Made by a program: the position numbers and the translations under genes
Notes under the pieces: generated by a model
Seen by the model: the letters and a program-made list of their open reading frames with translations, nothing else
Told to the model about the DNA's origin: nothing
Database searches by the model: none
Part shown: in pieces, positions 8,766-17,096 of the stretch
Layout: every line of letters begins with the position of its first letter
Numbering within the stretch: position 1 is the first letter of the stretch
NCBI GenBank assembly: GCA_964648795.1
Contig: CAZYMB010000006.1
Location: 1-64,000, forward strand
Reading direction: 5' to 3'
Source: JAHDDW01 sp964648795
GTDB lineage: Bacteria; Actinomycetota; Acidimicrobiia; Acidimicrobiales; SZUA-35
Length of the DNA stretch: 64,000 nucleotides

Positions 8766-9788
8766 TTAGGCAGCTGGAGTCGGAGCTTCGGCTGGTTCCG
8801 ACAAATACTTCGAGTTTCCAAACAATAGAGTCACTCCGCCAACCACAATGGGAAGCCAGAAGGATAAAAGCCGATAGGCAAATACAGCCAGCAACGCTGG
8901 GTCCATGACTACTCCTGCCGAAATCAGAAGTGAGGCCAAACCGACTTCTACAATGCCAAACCCTCCAGGGGTAACTGGGATCATAACCAAAACAGAGGCA
9001 CCAGCATAGGCAAGGAGAAGTAATGGGAACTCTAGGCCGGCCACATCAGAGATTGAAGCGATGGCAATATACAACACAAGAAAGTCAGCAAGCCATTTAC
9101 CGATAGACGCCAAAAACACTCTTCCCCAACGTCGGTCAATCGAGGCAATAATCCTGTTCCGTTCGTCAACGAGACGAGATGGATTCTTCTGCCAACTAGA
9201 CCTAAACAATCCAGCAACTCGTGAAGCTACAGAATCAATACCCGCATTAACCACCAGCAAAGGTCTGTTAAAACGGACAAGGCTGTACCCAACCACGGCC
9301 GTTGCCACCAACAACACAGCGCCACCGACCGCCCCCCATGCCAAATCTCGTTCGAGCGGAGCCGAAACCAAAGCAACCAATCCAGCAAGCGCCGGGATAA
9401 AGAACAAACCCATAAAGGTCAATATCGAGGTAGCGGCCAACGACCCGCCAGCGGCGGCTGAACCTACACCAGCACCTGTAAGGACTCGATATTGCACAGC
9501 ACCACCAGTAGCTGCACCACCGGGAATTACACGACTTGAAGCATTCGAGATAAGTTGACTCTTAGCAATTACCCCCCACGACACGTTTGGCAGAACAAGC
9601 TTAAATAACCACCAGATGCAAGCAAAACTTACTGACTCCAGCACGACCATAAGAATCCAGGCCCAAACAGGAATCTCCGAAATCTTGTCTGCCGAACTGA
9701 GAACTTCCCACAGACGCCCTCGCAACAAGAAAATTACAAGGACTGAAACAGCGAAATAAGCTAGACCCTTGAACACTCTATTATTCAC
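8766..9788 (-). CDS. YbhN / lysylphosphatidylglycerol synthase-type membrane protein
   Basis: A polytopic membrane protein of about 340 residues with some eight hydrophobic segments and the features of the UPF0104/flippase-like family: an early Gly/Ala-rich RVIPGGAATGGAVQYRVL segment and the later IPVTPGGFGIVEVGLASLL motif. Relatives are the membrane half of MprF and other lipid-handling proteins; no synthase domain is attached. Lipid translocation is likely but not shown. The start is uncertain: a GTG at 9788 overlapping the Maf stop is preferred, while the frame extends to 9812. It is the last gene of the overlapping DUF501-ppx-GNAT-maf run. Confidence 0.8.
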   Translation of the reverse strand: MNNRVFKGLAYFAVSVLVIFLLRGRLWEVLSSADKISEIPVWAWILMVVLESVSFACIWWLFKLVLPNVSWGVIAKSQLISNASSRVIPGGAATGGAVQYRVLTGAGVGSAAAGGSLAATSILTFMGLFFIPALAGLVALVSAPLERDLAWGAVGGAVLLVATAVVGYSLVRFNRPLLVVNAGIDSVASRVAGLFRSSWQKNPSRLVDERNRIIASIDRRWGRVFLASIGKWLADFLVLYIAIASISDVAGLEFPLLLLAYAGASVLVMIPVTPGGFGIVEVGLASLLISAGVVMDPALLAVFAYRLLSFWLPIVVGGVTLLFGNSKYLSEPAEAPTPAA

Positions 9789-10377
9789 CAGAGGTAGCAC
9801 CCCAAAACGCACCTCCGCTGAATCCGACCTCGGTCAGTCCTTCGAATAGCTTGTGAAGCGGTAGCCCAACCACGTTGGAATAAGACCCTTCCAACGAACG
9901 GACGAAAGCTTCGCCCATACCCTGGATACAACAAGCCCCAGCCCTGCCTTCCCATTCATTTGTTTCCAAATAAGCCTCGATAATTTCTGGACTTAACTTG
10001 ACGAAGCTAAGTTTGGTTTCGGCTACGCAGTTAAACACCTTGTCACCTGACACGACCGCAAGCCCTGAAAACACAGAATGAGTAGTGTCTGAAAGTGACT
10101 GCAACATAGAGCGCGCAACTTCACGGTCGGCTGGCTTGCCTAGGACCTTCTCATTAACCGAGACTACAGAATCCCCTGCAATCACAACTGCATCAGGATT
10201 CGTCACCGATACAGCCTTAGCCTTGTCAATCGCTAATCGAAGTACCAGGTCACTAGCCAATTCACCAGGCATAGTGGTTTCATCAACATCTGGAGCAATT
10301 ACTTCTGGGTCAAGACCAAGTTGTCGACACAGTGCGAGTCTTTGAGGCGACTGCGACCCAAGTATTAATCTATCCAT
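9781..10377 (-). CDS. maf: Maf family nucleoside triphosphate pyrophosphatase
   Basis: A 198-residue house-cleaning enzyme that hydrolyses non-canonical or modified nucleoside triphosphates. Visible family motifs are LGSQSPQRLALCRQLG near the N-terminus (standard SxSPRR is slightly altered to SQSPQR), DVDET, IAGDSVVSVNEKVLGKPAD and FSGLAVV. The length is normal. It overlaps the upstream acetyltransferase gene by 13 bp and the downstream YbhN-type gene by at least 8 bp, so translational coupling is likely. Confidence 0.9.
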   Translation of the reverse strand: MDRLILGSQSPQRLALCRQLGLDPEVIAPDVDETTMPGELASDLVLRLAIDKAKAVSVTNPDAVVIAGDSVVSVNEKVLGKPADREVARSMLQSLSDTTHSVFSGLAVVSGDKVFNCVAETKLSFVKLSPEIIEAYLETNEWEGRAGACCIQGMGEAFVRSLEGSYSNVVGLPLHKLFEGLTEVGFSGGAFWGATSGE

Positions 10378-10955
10378 GCTTCAAAGAGTCCTTTGGCCAT
10401 GACTGCCCAGTCTTCTTCAGTGACTGCAAAGCGCACATGGTCTTCCCATACTCCATTAATTTCTAAGAAGCGTCGTGCAGTGCCTTCATTTCTTAAACCA
10501 AGCTTCTCTACTACTCGTAGTGATGCAACATTGCGAGGGACGATGGCAACTTCAGCCCGGTGAAGCTTGAGCTTCGAAAATACATAGTCGATGACCAGCA
10601 CAAGCCCCTCTGGGACATAGCCCTTGCCCGCATGCTTTTCAGAAATCCAATAACCGACCTGACAACTCTGGAAAGGACCCCGCTGAACAGAATTAATATT
10701 AATCTCACCGGCGAATTCATCACCAACAAACACACCAAATCCGTAACCCACCCCGGCAAGCCAATCTCTATCACGAGCTGCGCACCGCAGAGCAAAAGCT
10801 GATTTATCGCTTGCAGGGTCTGGGTCAGCTACTGGCAGCGGCTCCCACACTCTCAACCAGTCATGAGATTCCGTGCGAACGTCTGCCCACTTACTAAAAT
10901 CACCAACCACTAAAGGCCGCAACAAAACTCTTCTACCGATAAGAGTTTGAGACAC
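10365..10955 (-). CDS. GNAT-family N-acetyltransferase (RimJ/RimL type)
   Basis: A 196-residue acetyltransferase transferring acetyl from acetyl-CoA to an amino group, possibly a protein N-terminus. It begins LIGRRVLLRPLVVGDF, has the VGYWISEKHAGKGYVPEG acetyl-CoA-binding segment (the usual R/QxxGxG/A reads KHAGKG) and LRVVEKLGLRNEG, all typical of RimJ-like GNATs. The start is a GTG sharing one base with the upstream gene's TAG stop. The substrate cannot be told. Confidence 0.85.
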   Translation of the reverse strand: MSQTLIGRRVLLRPLVVGDFSKWADVRTESHDWLRVWEPLPVADPDPASDKSAFALRCAARDRDWLAGVGYGFGVFVGDEFAGEININSVQRGPFQSCQVGYWISEKHAGKGYVPEGLVLVIDYVFSKLKLHRAEVAIVPRNVASLRVVEKLGLRNEGTARRFLEINGVWEDHVRFAVTEEDWAVMAKGLFEAWID

Positions 10956-11473
10956 TAAGCCACCTCTCTTAACTTGATGACTTCGGTTGGTGTATCTATA
11001 GCTAAATCTGTAATCTCTAGTTGCCTAGCAATCTCAACAACCAATACGCTTACACCCAATATCGAGTCAACCATGTCTGGAGACAACCCAGGATTGTGCT
11101 TACGGTTGTCAGAATTCTCAGTTACCAAACAACGAAAAACTTCTTCCAACGACTCCGCTGACATCTTGTAGCCTGACATCTCTTCAGCCGTTCTACCATC
11201 TCCGGCTTCAACAGCCGCTAGTTCGAGGGCCTGTCCTGAAAAGGTAACGGCTTCGGCCAAGCCGACTTCCTCATAAAGCTCGGTCCGTTTAAAGTCATCT
11301 ATATAAAGCTCTACAACCGACAAAGCAGCTGACAACTCTTCGGGCTTAGGCGGGTCACTAAGGATGTGATCTTTCACAACCTGTTCAAAGCCGTAGTCCA
11401 TCGTCCAATGGTTTTTGCCAACCACAAATAGACAGTCCTTAGGTCCTATATCGACGACGAGCTCAGCTGTCAT
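10955..11473 (-). CDS. Half-length, degenerate Ppx/GppA-like protein
   Basis: A 172-residue protein matching only the second half of exopolyphosphatase/GppA proteins. Aligned by eye, VVDIGPKDCLFVVG corresponds to the family's Asp-Ile-Gly-Gly-Gly-Ser phosphate-binding loop with the glycines and serine lost, DPPKPEELSAA matches the DPPTxEEL helix, AVTFSGQALELAAVE the next helix, and NPGLSPDMVDSILG the PGLxPxR...GG segment. The first actin-like subdomain is absent (usual length about 310). Position supports orthology, since actinobacteria often carry eno-ftsB-DUF501-ppx in this order. It is unlikely to hydrolyse polyphosphate or pppGpp; a binding or structural role is possible. It overlaps DUF501 by 11 bp. 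Confidence 0.75.
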   Translation of the reverse strand: MTAELVVDIGPKDCLFVVGKNHWTMDYGFEQVVKDHILSDPPKPEELSAALSVVELYIDDFKRTELYEEVGLAEAVTFSGQALELAAVEAGDGRTAEEMSGYKMSAESLEEVFRCLVTENSDNRKHNPGLSPDMVDSILGVSVLVVEIARQLEITDLAIDTPTEVIKLREVA

Positions 11474-11975
11474 TTGCTAACTCCGTCAACAGTCCAGGCT
11501 CGGCCGGGTCAAATGGTTCACCCATCTCTAACAATTTAGCTTCGACCCAAGCGCCGACAACATCTTTGCCGCCAGCCAAATGGTATGCCAAGTGGGCGTG
11601 CAAACATTTAACGCCAGTACGTGTACCCCCAACACCACCCGAAGGCCTCGGCGCATCAGGCGAAACATCTAATTCAGCGAGAAGCCTTTCCCGCTCTTGC
11701 CTATATCTATTGTGGATACCGGCAATCTCTTCTAACCCGATTTCTTCCTCTACCCCATCTATTGCGCCAGTGGATTCAAGACGCCCAACAGATTTAAGCA
11801 AACCTGAGTCAACCAGCCAATAAAGAGTGGGCATCGGCCTACCTGAAAAAAGGATTGGTTGATTCTTGATGACAACTGGTGTGGAGTCAACACGTCGAAG
11901 AACGACTTCGAACTCGCCCTGTGGCTCTCGACCTAGTAAAGCTGTAACAGTCTCGATATCGCTAACACTAGCCAC
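11463..11975 (-). CDS. DUF501 domain protein
   Basis: A 170-residue cytoplasmic protein with the DUF501 signature near the C-terminus, GGVGGTRTGVKCLHAHLAYH, and the N-terminal LLGREPQGEFEVVLRR. DUF501 genes lie beside ftsB and ppx in actinobacteria, as here, but their function is unknown. The conserved Cys-Leu-His-Ala-His suggests a metal site (inference). It overlaps the half-length ppx-like gene downstream. Confidence 0.85.
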   Translation of the reverse strand: MASVSDIETVTALLGREPQGEFEVVLRRVDSTPVVIKNQPILFSGRPMPTLYWLVDSGLLKSVGRLESTGAIDGVEEEIGLEEIAGIHNRYRQERERLLAELDVSPDAPRPSGGVGGTRTGVKCLHAHLAYHLAGGKDVVGAWVEAKLLEMGEPFDPAEPGLLTELANDS

Positions 11976-12133
11976 CCCTCAATAATAGAGAATCAACTGC
12001 CTAATAAGACCGATAACGTGCCAACTCATTAGTTTTGGGCGTCCCCTAATTACTAAAAGAACTGCACTATGCTCAAAAAAGTCAAATACTGTGTATTTGC
12101 GCGACTAATCCAAGCAAAGAGAGTCCTTAAGGC

Positions 12134-13081
12134 ATGAACCAAGAATCAAACAAGTTGCTCGAAGAATGGGATGAGGACGAAGACAATCAAATCTTGTGGA
12201 TTGGTATCCCAATTGCTCTACTACTGATTGTCCCAGTCTGGTTTGGCTTTTTCCGAGATAGCGACGAAGTCATCGAAGAGATCGCAGCCGGAGTCCAAGA
12301 AGACGAAGAAGTTGAAGAGATCGTAGAAGAAGTCGAAGAAGAGCCAACTGCTGCAGCCAGTGTTGGCTCTGGCTTCTTAGCCGTTGCCCCAGCTTACGAA
12401 GCGTTGCCCGGCGATATCAGTGACGAACGAAACGACAACGAAGTAACACTCACTGGCTTTGTTGGAACACAAGCCGAAAAAGATGAAGCTGGAGATGCTG
12501 TTCTTGCGCTTGACGATGTCGACGCAGTAAACAACGAACTAGTTATTCTGCAACCGGATGCACTTGCAAGCCTAGAAGCTTCCGGGGTTACCGGGGCAGC
12601 CGTAGCAGGTGAAGGAACCGTTATCATCGCACAAGGTCAACTACCTGGTGAAGACTCACGCCAGCCAACCATCGCAGCTATCGAGTCAATCGAAGGCGTA
12701 ACATCGGTAACCGATGAACTAACTGTCGATGCACTAGTAGAAGTTAATGCTCTTCCACAGGTTGAGTTTGCAACCGCTTCTTCTGACATCTTGCCAGCAT
12801 CATTCGCCAACCTCGACCAAGCTGCAGTACTAATAATTGATAGCGGTCTCGAGTCAATTGATATCCAAGGCTTTACTGACACAACAGGTGATGCAGCTGC
12901 AAATCAGCAGCTAAGCCAGGACCGTGCCGACTCAGTACGTACTTACCTAATCGGTGAAGGTGTTGATGCGGGAGTTCTCACAGCTACCGGATTTGGTGAG
13001 ACCACCCAGTTCGCTGAAGGTGACAGCGACGAAGCACTAGCTGAGAACCGCAAGGTACTATTCGCCAACGTAGAACAGTAA
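12134..13081 (+). CDS. Membrane-anchored BON-OmpA protein
   Basis: A 315-residue protein with an acidic cytoplasmic N-terminus, one membrane helix (about 21-42, ILWIGIPIALLLIVPVWFGF), a long Glu/Val linker, two BON-like repeats (around NEVTLTGFVGTQAEKDE and GTVIIAQGQLPGEDSR) and a C-terminal OmpA-like domain (VEFATASSDILPASF, then IQGFTDTTGDAAANQQLSQD, ending ENRKVLF). OmpA-like domains bind peptidoglycan, so it probably tethers the membrane to the wall. The start follows CTTAAGGC. A paralogue with the same BON-OmpA end is encoded at 30676-32133. A strong terminator follows. Confidence 0.85.
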   Translation: MNQESNKLLEEWDEDEDNQILWIGIPIALLLIVPVWFGFFRDSDEVIEEIAAGVQEDEEVEEIVEEVEEEPTAAASVGSGFLAVAPAYEALPGDISDERNDNEVTLTGFVGTQAEKDEAGDAVLALDDVDAVNNELVILQPDALASLEASGVTGAAVAGEGTVIIAQGQLPGEDSRQPTIAAIESIEGVTSVTDELTVDALVEVNALPQVEFATASSDILPASFANLDQAAVLIIDSGLESIDIQGFTDTTGDAAANQQLSQDRADSVRTYLIGEGVDAGVLTATGFGETTQFAEGDSDEALAENRKVLFANVEQ

Positions 13082-13102
13082 CCCAATCACAATAACTTAA
13101 GC

Positions 13103-13140
13103 TTGTGGCCCTACTTCGGTGGGGCCACAACTAGTTTTAA
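13103..13140 (+). terminator. Rho-independent terminator, likely bidirectional
   Basis: An 11-bp stem, TTGTGGCCCTA pairing with TGGGGCCACAA around a CTTCGG loop (13103-13130, one T-G pair), followed by CTAGTTTTAA. It lies between the convergent BON-OmpA and ftsB genes and can serve both. Confidence 0.85.
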
Positions 13141-13152
13141 GCGGCTGTTGGA

Positions 13153-13440
13153 CTAGTTGATTAGGCGGTATGTTTCTTCGCCGGGGCTAACGAGACCAAA
13201 GTCTTGTCGAGCTCTACGCTCGATCTCAGAGTCAGTCGAAAGCAGCTCAAGCTCACTCTCTAGACTCGCAATATCAGCCAAGATTTGATCTTTCTCAGAC
13301 TCCAGAGTCGTACGCGTTTCTTGCTGGCGACTCCACGTTTGGTAAGGAAGCGCCAATAGGGCGGCAACAATTACAACACTAAGTGAAAGACCTATTGTCC
13401 ATAGGACAATCTGTTTGAGCCTAGAGCTAATCAGTTCCAC
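13153..13440 (-). CDS. ftsB: FtsB/DivIC-like septum formation initiator
   Basis: A small bitopic division protein of about 95 residues. From the GTG at 13440 it has a short basic cytoplasmic start, a membrane helix (IVLWTIGLSLSVVIVAALLAL), a coiled coil (QQETRTTLESEKDQILADIA, then SLESELELL) and the family's end ERRARQDFGLVSPGEETYRLI. It joins FtsL and FtsQ in the divisome. The frame extends upstream to 13677, but that part lies within the enolase gene and is not coding. Placement straight after eno and before DUF501 is typical of actinobacteria. Confidence 0.85.
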   Translation of the reverse strand: MELISSRLKQIVLWTIGLSLSVVIVAALLALPYQTWSRQQETRTTLESEKDQILADIASLESELELLSTDSEIERRARQDFGLVSPGEETYRLIN

Positions 13441-13456
13441 TTGGTACTCGCGTTCA

Positions 13457-14728
13457 CTAGCGTTCGAAAACCGATTTAGCTGGCCACACTGCTTTGTCCC
13501 CCAGCGCTTCTTCGATTCGAAGCAGCTGGTTGTACTTAGCGACCCTGTCACTTCTTGCCGGGGCGCCAGTCTTGATCTGGCCACAGTTAGTAGCAACAGC
13601 CAAGTCAGCAATAGTGGTGTCTTCTGACTCCCCGCTTCGGTGCGACATAACACATGTATAAGAATTTGAAGTAGCAAGATTTATTGTGTTCAACGTCTCG
13701 GTCAGAGAGCCAATCTGATTCACCTTAACCAGAATAGAATTAGCAATACCGCCATCAATCCCGCGCTGTAAACGCTGTGTGTTAGTAACAAATAGATCGT
13801 CACCAACCAACTGAATCTTAGAACCAAGCTGCTCGGTGTGCACTGCCCAACCATCCCAGTCATCCTCGGCCAAGCCATCTTCTATAGACACAATCGGATA
13901 CTTGTCAGCCATCTCAGTCAGCAGACCTGCAAATTCAGTTGGATCAAGAACTCGACCCTCACCAGCAAGGTTGTACTTTCCATCAGCAAAGAACTCAGTC
14001 GACGCGACGTCTAGAGCTAACCCAACTTGAGTGCCGGGCTCATACCCTGCAGCTCCAATAGCTTCAACCAATAGATCTAATGCCTCAGCGTTAGAACCAA
14101 GGTTCGGAGCGAATCCACCCTCATCTCCGATACCGGTTGCTAGGTTCTTCTCGCCCAGGACTTTCTTAAGCTTCTGATAAATTTCTGCTCCCCACCGAAG
14201 GGCCTCAGAAAATGATGACGCCCCATAAGGAACAACCATAAACTCTTGAAAATCAACATTGTTGTCTGCGTGCTCACCACCGTTGAGAACATTCATCATC
14301 GGAACTGGCAGCGTAACCCCAGCACCATCCGACAAACTGTCGTAGAGGTGCTTGCCTTCGATACTGGCTCGCAGCTTAGCAACCGCCAAGCTGACACCAA
14401 GAATTGCGTTAGCCCCAAGACGTGCTTTATTAGGTGTTCCATCTAACTCTAAGAGTTTTTCATCCAACGCTTGCTGATCTTCAACCGCCATACCCGTAAC
14501 AGCATTCGCAATCTCGGAGTTAACGTGACCAACAGCACTCATAACGCCCTTGCCGCCGAATGCTTCGCCGCCATCACGAAGCTCGACTGCTTCGAACTGG
14601 CCAGTTGATGCTCCCGATGGAACAATTACAGAGCCCATGTGGCCGTCTGCACCAGCTTCTACCTCTACCGTTGGATTCCCACGAGAATCCAAAACTTGTC
14701 TTGCCTTAATAAAGCCTATTTCAGCCAA
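13457..14728 (-). CDS. eno: Enolase
   Basis: About 423 residues; interconverts 2-phosphoglycerate and phosphoenolpyruvate in glycolysis. The family start GFIKARQVLDSRGNPTVEVE, GASTGQFEAVELRDG, VNQIGSLTETL, the MSHRSGESEDT signature and the GDDLFVTN metal-binding segment are all visible. The frame is open to an ATG at 14779, but homology begins just after the TTG at 14728, which has AGGGG eight bases upstream, so that start is preferred. It heads the eno-ftsB unit. Confidence 0.95.
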   Translation of the reverse strand: MAEIGFIKARQVLDSRGNPTVEVEAGADGHMGSVIVPSGASTGQFEAVELRDGGEAFGGKGVMSAVGHVNSEIANAVTGMAVEDQQALDEKLLELDGTPNKARLGANAILGVSLAVAKLRASIEGKHLYDSLSDGAGVTLPVPMMNVLNGGEHADNNVDFQEFMVVPYGASSFSEALRWGAEIYQKLKKVLGEKNLATGIGDEGGFAPNLGSNAEALDLLVEAIGAAGYEPGTQVGLALDVASTEFFADGKYNLAGEGRVLDPTEFAGLLTEMADKYPIVSIEDGLAEDDWDGWAVHTEQLGSKIQLVGDDLFVTNTQRLQRGIDGGIANSILVKVNQIGSLTETLNTINLATSNSYTCVMSHRSGESEDTTIADLAVATNCGQIKTGAPARSDRVAKYNQLLRIEEALGDKAVWPAKSVFER

Positions 14729-14833
14729 TGCACAACCCCTGCAATGTAATGAAAACGCCATCAAGGCGCTCTTGGCCACACCTTAGCAATTTAGTGGCCT
14801 GTTTGGAATGACCTTTAGTCGATACTCTAAGCG

Positions 14834-16615
14834 CTAATCTGGCGCTTGATCCGCCCTCTTCTGGGCTCGGGCAAGCTCTCTAATATTTGTGATAAACAGA
14901 ACCACTGCAGCCACAGTCACCGCAATACCGACCACCACCAACGTAATGGTGGTTATCGAGCCAAGAACCAATAGGCGTAGCAGTATCCAAATCGCTATGA
15001 GTCCAATGTAAACGCCAATGAGTCGAAGCACTGCTTGAAAATGACGACGAGCTAGGAGCTCAAGTAAATAGATACCCGAAATGGCAACAATGATGGCACC
15101 AGCCACCGAGTAACCGCCGACTTGAAAGGTCAGGTTTCCCACAGTGACATCTGCACTAAAAGAATTAAGCACTAACACCGCTGCAACGCTAAGCAATAAC
15201 AGTGGGACACTCAGTGACGCCCAAATACTCAACAACCAACCGGACTCCTTCGGTGGAGGGATTGGAGCAGCAGCCTTGGTTAAATGTGAACGCACATCTT
15301 CAGGAACGACTTCATTGTTCTTCAGTCGATATCGAAGATCGCGCAACTGCGTACGGTAGCGCAACAAGGTAGAAATTTTGTCGGATTCAAGCTCGGTCTT
15401 CTTGTGATCAACTGCTTTAGTTGTCAGTGTGATCCCACGGCTTGTTTGAGTAATCTCTTCATCTATCTCAGACAAAGCGACCTCAATTTGTTCAAGTGTT
15501 AGAGAGCTACCAGCCCTAGAAGGCGGAACAGTGCCATGAAGCTCGACAAAACCAACCGGATCTGACCAAGCGAACCTAACCTGGCCTTCTCTTCCGTATT
15601 TAGGACCACCGGGACCTCGTTCGCTGCCGGTGGGGTCCTTAGTATCTAACCCCCAAAGACCTTGGTAGCGACCAAAGTGAGGCGTATCGTCGTCTAACAA
15701 TCGAACATCCCATTCCAAGACTTGGGTTCCGTCTCCAACGGCGACATCAACGAAGGGCACACCAAAGGCAGGACCCAGTCCAATCTCTTCCGCCTGGTCT
15801 GTTATGCGAAGAATTTGACGCAACGACCGTTGCAGCTTCAACAACCACCGTAAGCCAGGCACTTCAAGACGAGTTATGAAATCACCGGGTTGAAAATAGT
15901 GAGCATGCGACCCAGCCGCTGCAAACAGTACTACTCGGTCGCCTTCAAAACTTAGTTCTGGGTCTTGCCAACTGCGTCTTAGGTTAGCTCCCCGATAATC
16001 GTGATTACTGGCTGCAACCCAAGACGGCTCCATGGTCTCGGGATCGCAATAGATCCAAACTTGTTCCCAGTCACCTTCGTGGTCGTTGAGCCCTCGATAG
16101 CTACTACGCCAATCGTTCATCACATAGAAGTAGGCATAGTGAAGAACTACCCAGCCAGCCAAGTCAACCCGTCGCGCATAGACCACAGGTGGGTCGGGTT
16201 CTTTGCCACGCAATTTGAGAGCAGCTGCTTGTGTGGTTAGCCGTGGAGTAGTTGGACGCAAGAAAACACTCAGCTGAAATAATGCATCTAGGATTCGACC
16301 AAAGATCCCAACTCTGCCTAGACGGTTGTTCAGAAGACTTCTAGCCAAGACTTTCGCCTGCTCACCAACGATAGTTCTGCGATCTTGTTCTGATACCAGC
16401 TGCAGGTACGAGTCTGTTCCCGCAGATGCATCTAGGAGTTCAAGCTTTTCGTCGCCATAGCCGGACACTTCTTCGTCAGAAACGACCAGTCTTGCTTCTG
16501 TAGCAAACGCTTCTACCGATGAAGGTAAAAACAGTTCTCTGGAATCGAAGCGTAAGACGGGTGCATGCTTACACAAGATCTCTGCGTCTGGATGTCCATC
16601 GTTCGAGATAGTCAC
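14834..16615 (-). CDS. Vps62-like domain membrane protein, 593 aa
   Basis: A large protein of unclear function. The N-terminal half opens with KHAPVLRFDSRELFLPSSVE and contains LNDHEGDWEQVWIYCDPE and AAAGSHAHYF, resembling the core of Vps62/NPP1-type domains (a 'P-V-L-x-x-D/S' start and an H-x-GDWE motif). A region around 385-450 is charged and probably coiled coil. Residues from about 460 form four membrane segments ending near ELARAQKRADQAPD, so the large domain probably faces the cytoplasm or the outside depending on topology, which I cannot decide. The LysM gene upstream on the same strand ends 10 bp before it. Confidence 0.6.
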   Translation of the reverse strand: MTISNDGHPDAEILCKHAPVLRFDSRELFLPSSVEAFATEARLVVSDEEVSGYGDEKLELLDASAGTDSYLQLVSEQDRRTIVGEQAKVLARSLLNNRLGRVGIFGRILDALFQLSVFLRPTTPRLTTQAAALKLRGKEPDPPVVYARRVDLAGWVVLHYAYFYVMNDWRSSYRGLNDHEGDWEQVWIYCDPETMEPSWVAASNHDYRGANLRRSWQDPELSFEGDRVVLFAAAGSHAHYFQPGDFITRLEVPGLRWLLKLQRSLRQILRITDQAEEIGLGPAFGVPFVDVAVGDGTQVLEWDVRLLDDDTPHFGRYQGLWGLDTKDPTGSERGPGGPKYGREGQVRFAWSDPVGFVELHGTVPPSRAGSSLTLEQIEVALSEIDEEITQTSRGITLTTKAVDHKKTELESDKISTLLRYRTQLRDLRYRLKNNEVVPEDVRSHLTKAAAPIPPPKESGWLLSIWASLSVPLLLLSVAAVLVLNSFSADVTVGNLTFQVGGYSVAGAIIVAISGIYLLELLARRHFQAVLRLIGVYIGLIAIWILLRLLVLGSITTITLVVVGIAVTVAAVVLFITNIRELARAQKRADQAPD

Positions 16616-16625
16616 AACTTACAGA

Positions 16626-16970
16626 CTAGATTGGAATCGTTAAGATATCGCCGACATTGATTGGATCGTCGGTCAAATCAATCAAGTTAGCGTCAGCAAT
16701 ATCGCCAGCGTACTTAGAATCTCCAAAGTACTCGACGGCAATCGAATTTAACGTCTCGGACTGTTTGACTGTGTGTAAAGTTATTTGACGGGTCGTATTT
16801 TCTGGAGATGAGTGCTTCATACTTTCGCTTAGATATGCAGATAGTTGTTCTGCTGACTCGGGCTCAGCGCTAAGTGGATCCCTCAAACCAGGGCGCGAAG
16901 AAGGTTCCACAGACTCTGGTTTCTTCCTGTGGTTGCGCCTTGTATTTCGCACGAAATCTCTGATGCTCAA
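16626..16970 (-). CDS. LysM domain protein, 114 aa
   Basis: A basic and polar N-terminal 65 residues (RNTRRNHRKKPE) is followed by one LysM domain, HTVKQSETLNSIAVEYFGDS to VGDILTIPI. LysM binds peptidoglycan or other N-acetylglucosamine polymers. No signal peptide or membrane helix is visible, so it either acts inside or is exported by an unseen route. It is likely co-transcribed with the 593-residue membrane protein. Confidence 0.8.
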   Translation of the reverse strand: MSIRDFVRNTRRNHRKKPESVEPSSRPGLRDPLSAEPESAEQLSAYLSESMKHSSPENTTRQITLHTVKQSETLNSIAVEYFGDSKYAGDIADANLIDLTDDPINVGDILTIPI

Positions 16971-17080
16971 GGTGATCTCTCTTTGAAATAGCTCATTCCC
17001 AGTCTAGAGCGACTAAGCCCGGCTAGAAACGGCTAAAAATTGACATAACCTTTCTGTAAGGAGAAATGCCTAGTATTCCC

Positions 17081-17096
17081 TATAATTAGGGAGCCT
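17081..17096 (+). promoter_or_regulatory. TATAAT -10 element just upstream of pseudokinase gene
   Basis: A consensus TATAAT at 17081-17086 lies 10 bases before the ATG at 17097, implying a very short leader. A GGGAG at 17090-17094 would be partly lost if transcription starts where expected. TTGACA at 17040 is too far away to pair with it. Confidence 0.45.

Noticed and set aside
13441..13677. Long N-terminal extension of ftsB
   Set aside because: It overlaps conserved enolase coding sequence; the FtsB fold starts after 13440.
17040..17086. TTGACA ... TATAAT as a promoter pair
   Set aside because: The spacing is 35 bases, twice the normal 17; only the -10 is kept as a candidate.
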